64,000 nucleotides of DNA, taken from assembly GCF_000467105.1 (NCBI RefSeq), contig NZ_BATI01000010.1, forward strand, positions 62,001 to 126,000. The letters run 5' to 3'. The position numbers were made by a program, and so were the translations under genes. The stretch comes from Aquipseudomonas alcaligenes NBRC 14159. Its GTDB lineage: Bacteria; Pseudomonadota; Gammaproteobacteria; Pseudomonadales; Pseudomonadaceae. How positions within the stretch are numbered: position 1 is the first letter of the stretch; the number at the start of each line of letters is the position of its first letter. Under the pieces are notes generated by a model. The model was not told where the DNA came from. It worked only from the letters and a program-made list of their open reading frames with translations, and searched no databases. Below, piece after piece: positions 59,521-64,000 of the stretch.

Positions 59521-62458
59521 ACTCAGTCAGCTGATCCTGATCAGCGCCGCCTACCTGCTGCTGCTGTTCGGCGTGGCCTGGACCAGCGAGAAGGGCCTGA
59601 TCCCGCGCTGGGTGATCCGCCACCCGCTGACCTACACCCTGTCGCTGGGCGTCTACGCCAGTGCCTGGGCCTTCTACGGCACGGTCGGCCTGGCCTACCA
59701 GTACGGCTTCGGCTTCCTCGCCAGCTACCTGGGCGTGACCGGCGCCTTCCTCCTGGCGCCGGTGCTGCTCTACCCGATCCTGCGCGTCACCCGTACCTAT
59801 CAGCTGTCGTCGCTGGCCGACCTGTTCGCCTTCCGCTTTCGCAGCACCTGGGCCGGCGTGCTCACCACCCTGTTCATGCTGGTCGGCCTGCTGCCGCTGC
59901 TGGCCCTGCAGATCCAGGCGGTGGCCGACTCCATCGGCATCCTCACCCGCGAGCCGCTGCAGGACCGCTTCGCCCTCGGCTTCTGTGCCCTGATCACCCT
60001 GTTCACCATCCTCTTCGGCGCACGGCATATCGCCACCCGCGAGAAACACGAAGGCCTGGTGTTCGCCATCGCCTTCGAATCGGTGGTCAAGCTGATTGCC
60101 CTCGGCGGCATCGGCCTGTACGCGCTGTACGAGGTGTTCGGTGGTCCCGGCGAGCTGGAGCAGTGGCTGCTGCAGAACCAGCAGGCCCTCGCCGCACTGC
60201 ATACGCCGCTGCAGGAAGGCCCCTGGCGCACGCTGCTGCTGGTGTTCTTCGCCTCGGCCATCGTCATGCCGCACATGTACCACATGACCTTTACCGAGAA
60301 TCTCAACCCGCGCGCCATCGTCAGCGCCAGCTGGGGCCTGCCGCTGCTGCTGTTGCTGATGAGCCTGTCGGTGCCGCTGATTCTCTGGGCCAGCCTGAAG
60401 ATCGGCGCCACCACCAACCCCGAGTACTTCACCCTGGGCCTGGGCCTGGCCCTGGGCGACCGCAGCCTGGCCCTGCTGGCCTATGTCGGCGGCCTGTCGG
60501 CGTCCAGCGGACTGATCATCGTCAGCACCCTGGCGCTGTCCGGAATGGCGCTCAACCACCTGGTGCTGCCGCTCTATCAGCCGCCGGCCGAAGGCAACAT
60601 CTACCGCTGGCTGAAGTGGACGCGCCGCGGCCTGATCATCGCCATCATCGCCGCGGCCTACGGCTTCTATCTATTGCTCGGCGCCGAGCAGGACCTGGCC
60701 AACCTCGGCATCGTCGCCTTCGTCGCCACCCTGCAGTTCCTCCCCGGTGTGCTCTCGGTACTGTACTGGCCGACCGCCAACCGCCGCGGCTTCATCGCCG
60801 GCCTGCTCACCGGCATCGCCGTGTGGACCCTGAGCATGCTGGTGCCGCTGGTCAGCAACCTGCAGGGCATCCACCTGCCGCTGTTCGACATCGTCTACGT
60901 GCTGGACGAGAACAGCTGGCACTTCGCGGCCATCGGCTCGCTGGCCGCCAACGTGCTGGTGTTCACCCTGGTCTCGCTGTTCACAGAAGCCAGCGATGAA
61001 GAGAAAAGCGCCGCCGAGGCCTGCACCGTGGACAATGTGCGCCGCCCGCAGCGCCGCGAGCTGGTGGCCGGCTCGCCGCAGGAGTTCGCCGCCGAGCTGG
61101 CCAAGCCGCTCGGTGCGGTGACCGCACAGAAAGAGGTGGAGCGCGCCTTGCGCGACCTGCACCTGCCCTTCGACGAGCGCCGCCCCTACGCCCTGCGCCG
61201 CCTGCGTGACCGCATCGAGGCCAACCTGTCCGGCCTGATGGGCCCCAGCGTGGCGCAGGACATGGTCGAGACCTTCCTGCCGTACAAATCGGGCAGCGAG
61301 GCCTATGTCAGCGAGGACATCCACTTCATCGAGAGCCGCCTGGAGGACTATCAGTCGCGCCTGACCGGCCTGGCCGCCGAGTTGGACGCCCTGCGCCGCT
61401 TCCACCGCCAGACCCTGCAGGAGCTGCCGATGGGCGTGTGCTCCCTGGCCAAGGACCAGGAAGTGCTGATGTGGAACCGCGCCATGGAGGAGCTCACCGG
61501 CATCAGCGCGCAACAGGTGGTCGGCTCGCGCCTGCTCAGCCTGGAGCACCCCTGGCGCGAACTGCTGCAGGACTTCATCGCCCAGGACGAAGAGCACCTG
61601 CACAAGCGGCACCTGCAGCTGGACGGCGAAGTGCGCTGGCTCAACCTGCACAAGGCGGCCATCGACGAGCCGCTGGCACCCGGTAACAGCGGCCTGGTGC
61701 TGCTGGTCGAGGACGTCACCGAGACCCGCGTGCTGGAGGACCAGCTGGTGCACTCCGAGCGCCTGGCCAGCATCGGCCGCCTGGCCGCCGGGGTAGCCCA
61801 CGAAATCGGCAACCCGGTCACCGGCATCGCCTGCCTGGCGCAGAACCTGCGCGAGGAGCGCGAAGGCGACGATGAACTGGAGGAGATCAGCAGCCAGATC
61901 CTCGACCAGACCAAACGCATCTCGCGCATCGTCCAGTCGCTGATGAACTTCGCCCACGCCGGCCAGCAGCAACGCGCCGAATACCCGGTGAGCCTGGCCG
62001 AAGTAGCCCAGGACGCCATCGGCCTGCTGTCGCTGAACCGCAACAGCACCGAAGTGCAGTTCTTCAACCTGTGCGACCCGGAGCACCTGGCCAAGGGCGA
62101 CCCGCAGCGCCTGGCCCAGGTGCTGATCAACCTGCTGTCCAACGCCCGCGACGCGTCGCCAGCCGGCGGCGCCATCCGCGTGCGCAGCGAGGTCGAGGAA
62201 CAGAGCGTGGTGCTGATCGTCGAGGACGAAGGCACGGGCATTCCGCAGGCGATCATGGACCGCCTGTTCGAACCCTTCTTCACCACCAAGGACCCCGGCA
62301 AGGGCACCGGTTTGGGGCTCGCGCTGGTCTATTCGATCGTGGAAGAGCATTATGGGCAGATCACCATCGACAGCCCGGCCGATCCCGAGCGCCAGCGCGG
62401 AACCCGTTTCCGCGTTACCCTGCCGCGCTATGTCGAAGCGACGTCCACAGCGACCTGA
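59504..62458 (+). CDS. cbrA: Sensor histidine kinase CbrA
   Basis: CbrA controls carbon and nitrogen use with CbrB. The 984-residue product has an N-terminal sodium/solute-symporter-like domain of about 13 helices (roughly 1-500), a short linker domain, and a PAS region (QEVLMWNRAMEELTGISA). The kinase has phospho-acceptor AAGVAHEIGNPVTG and ATP motifs LLSNARDAS, DEGTGIP and GKGTGLGLALV. The transporter-like half imports histidine in P. putida. It overlaps cbrX and precedes cbrB by 66 bases. Confidence 0.96.
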   Translation: MPTSFELSQLILISAAYLLLLFGVAWTSEKGLIPRWVIRHPLTYTLSLGVYASAWAFYGTVGLAYQYGFGFLASYLGVTGAFLLAPVLLYPILRVTRTYQLSSLADLFAFRFRSTWAGVLTTLFMLVGLLPLLALQIQAVADSIGILTREPLQDRFALGFCALITLFTILFGARHIATREKHEGLVFAIAFESVVKLIALGGIGLYALYEVFGGPGELEQWLLQNQQALAALHTPLQEGPWRTLLLVFFASAIVMPHMYHMTFTENLNPRAIVSASWGLPLLLLLMSLSVPLILWASLKIGATTNPEYFTLGLGLALGDRSLALLAYVGGLSASSGLIIVSTLALSGMALNHLVLPLYQPPAEGNIYRWLKWTRRGLIIAIIAAAYGFYLLLGAEQDLANLGIVAFVATLQFLPGVLSVLYWPTANRRGFIAGLLTGIAVWTLSMLVPLVSNLQGIHLPLFDIVYVLDENSWHFAAIGSLAANVLVFTLVSLFTEASDEEKSAAEACTVDNVRRPQRRELVAGSPQEFAAELAKPLGAVTAQKEVERALRDLHLPFDERRPYALRRLRDRIEANLSGLMGPSVAQDMVETFLPYKSGSEAYVSEDIHFIESRLEDYQSRLTGLAAELDALRRFHRQTLQELPMGVCSLAKDQEVLMWNRAMEELTGISAQQVVGSRLLSLEHPWRELLQDFIAQDEEHLHKRHLQLDGEVRWLNLHKAAIDEPLAPGNSGLVLLVEDVTETRVLEDQLVHSERLASIGRLAAGVAHEIGNPVTGIACLAQNLREEREGDDELEEISSQILDQTKRISRIVQSLMNFAHAGQQQRAEYPVSLAEVAQDAIGLLSLNRNSTEVQFFNLCDPEHLAKGDPQRLAQVLINLLSNARDASPAGGAIRVRSEVEEQSVVLIVEDEGTGIPQAIMDRLFEPFFTTKDPGKGTGLGLALVYSIVEEHYGQITIDSPADPERQRGTRFRVTLPRYVEATSTAT

Positions 62459-62472
62459 GTAGTGACCTAGAA

Positions 62473-62498
62473 CCGCCAAGGGGCCATAAGCCCGGCGG
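62473..62498 (+). promoter_or_regulatory. Hairpin between cbrA and cbrB
   Basis: CCGCC and GGCGG pair around an inner GGGGC / GCCC stem. No T-run follows, so it may affect processing or translation of cbrB rather than stop transcription. Confidence 0.4.
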
Positions 62499-62524
62499 AT
62501 TCGGAGACCGTCGAGAGAACATCA

Positions 62525-63943
<1,419 letters not shown>

Positions 63944-63985
63944 GACGAGGGGCGGTGACACTTGTGTGCAGGATGAGTTCCACGC

Positions 63986-63991
63986 TGTTAC
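63986..63991 (+). promoter_or_regulatory. Possible CbrB half-site upstream of crcZ
   Basis: TGTTAC lies 43 bases after cbrB, where crcZ is normally encoded and where CbrB binds TGTTAC-type sites. The partner half and promoter, if present, lie beyond the window. Confidence 0.35.
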
Positions 63992-64000
63992 CCCCAGACA

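Noticed and set aside
63954..63971. Sigma-54 promoter for crcZ (GG...GC)
   Set aside because: The GG and GC doublets are 12 bases apart instead of 10, so it does not fit; the true promoter probably lies beyond the window.

Overview
The window is an ordinary chromosomal segment of a high-GC Pseudomonas, most likely from the P. aeruginosa-like branch. Gene order supports this. The bamB-hisS-ispG-rodZ-pilF-rlmN-ndk-isc run and the suhB-secDF-yajC-tgt-queA run resemble the PA3800s of P. aeruginosa. The icmP-to-groESL block resembles PA4370-PA4389, the phu locus resembles PA4704-PA4710, and dksA-gluQ-cbrAB resembles PA4722-PA4726 (comparisons from memory). I saw no phage, insertion sequence, CRISPR array or rRNA. 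No stretch longer than about 260 bases lacks a gene.

Bases 1-14600 hold a long minus-strand housekeeping block. It opens with trmJ and cysE, then the complete iscRSUA-hscBA-fdx-iscX cluster with two abutting IscR-type sites at its promoter. ndk, rlmN, pilF, rodZ, ispG, hisS, yfgM and bamB follow, and bamB runs off the left edge. Bases 14700-22650 hold suhB, a glycine-zipper protein, secF-secD-yajC, tgt, queA and a periplasmic binding protein. A tRNA-Leu(CAA) with a strong promoter, a cold-shock protein, an RDD membrane protein and a LemA/GIDE-like pair come next.

Bases 25500-30740 hold an iron-linked periplasmic set: icmP, a di-heme DUF1111 lipoprotein, a second imelysin-like lipoprotein and a Tat-exported DUF1513 protein. 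A chemoreceptor with a sigma-28-like promoter and the MexVW-type RND pump follow. Then come a small secreted protein, an InaA-type kinase and the ColRS two-component system. An LtaS-like enzyme and a PAP2 phosphatase lie divergent from colR, and a box fitting the published ColR motif sits in the shared promoter region. groESL (heat-shock promoter), fxsA, a HugZ-like protein and an SDR complete this block.

Bases 47450-55300 carry a large structured intergenic dyad, a ChaN lipoprotein and the heme uptake system phuSTUV divergent from the receptor gene phuR, with Fur-like sites between them. The right end has a small Rieske protein, an aminotransferase-sfsA-GNAT operon, dksA-gluQ, and cbrX-cbrA-cbrB, the carbon/nitrogen control system. 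The window stops just where the crcZ control region is expected.

The less explored pieces are the 138-bp dyad at 47458-47595, the paired-imelysin/di-heme operon, and the ColR box linking ColRS to an envelope-modifying gene pair.
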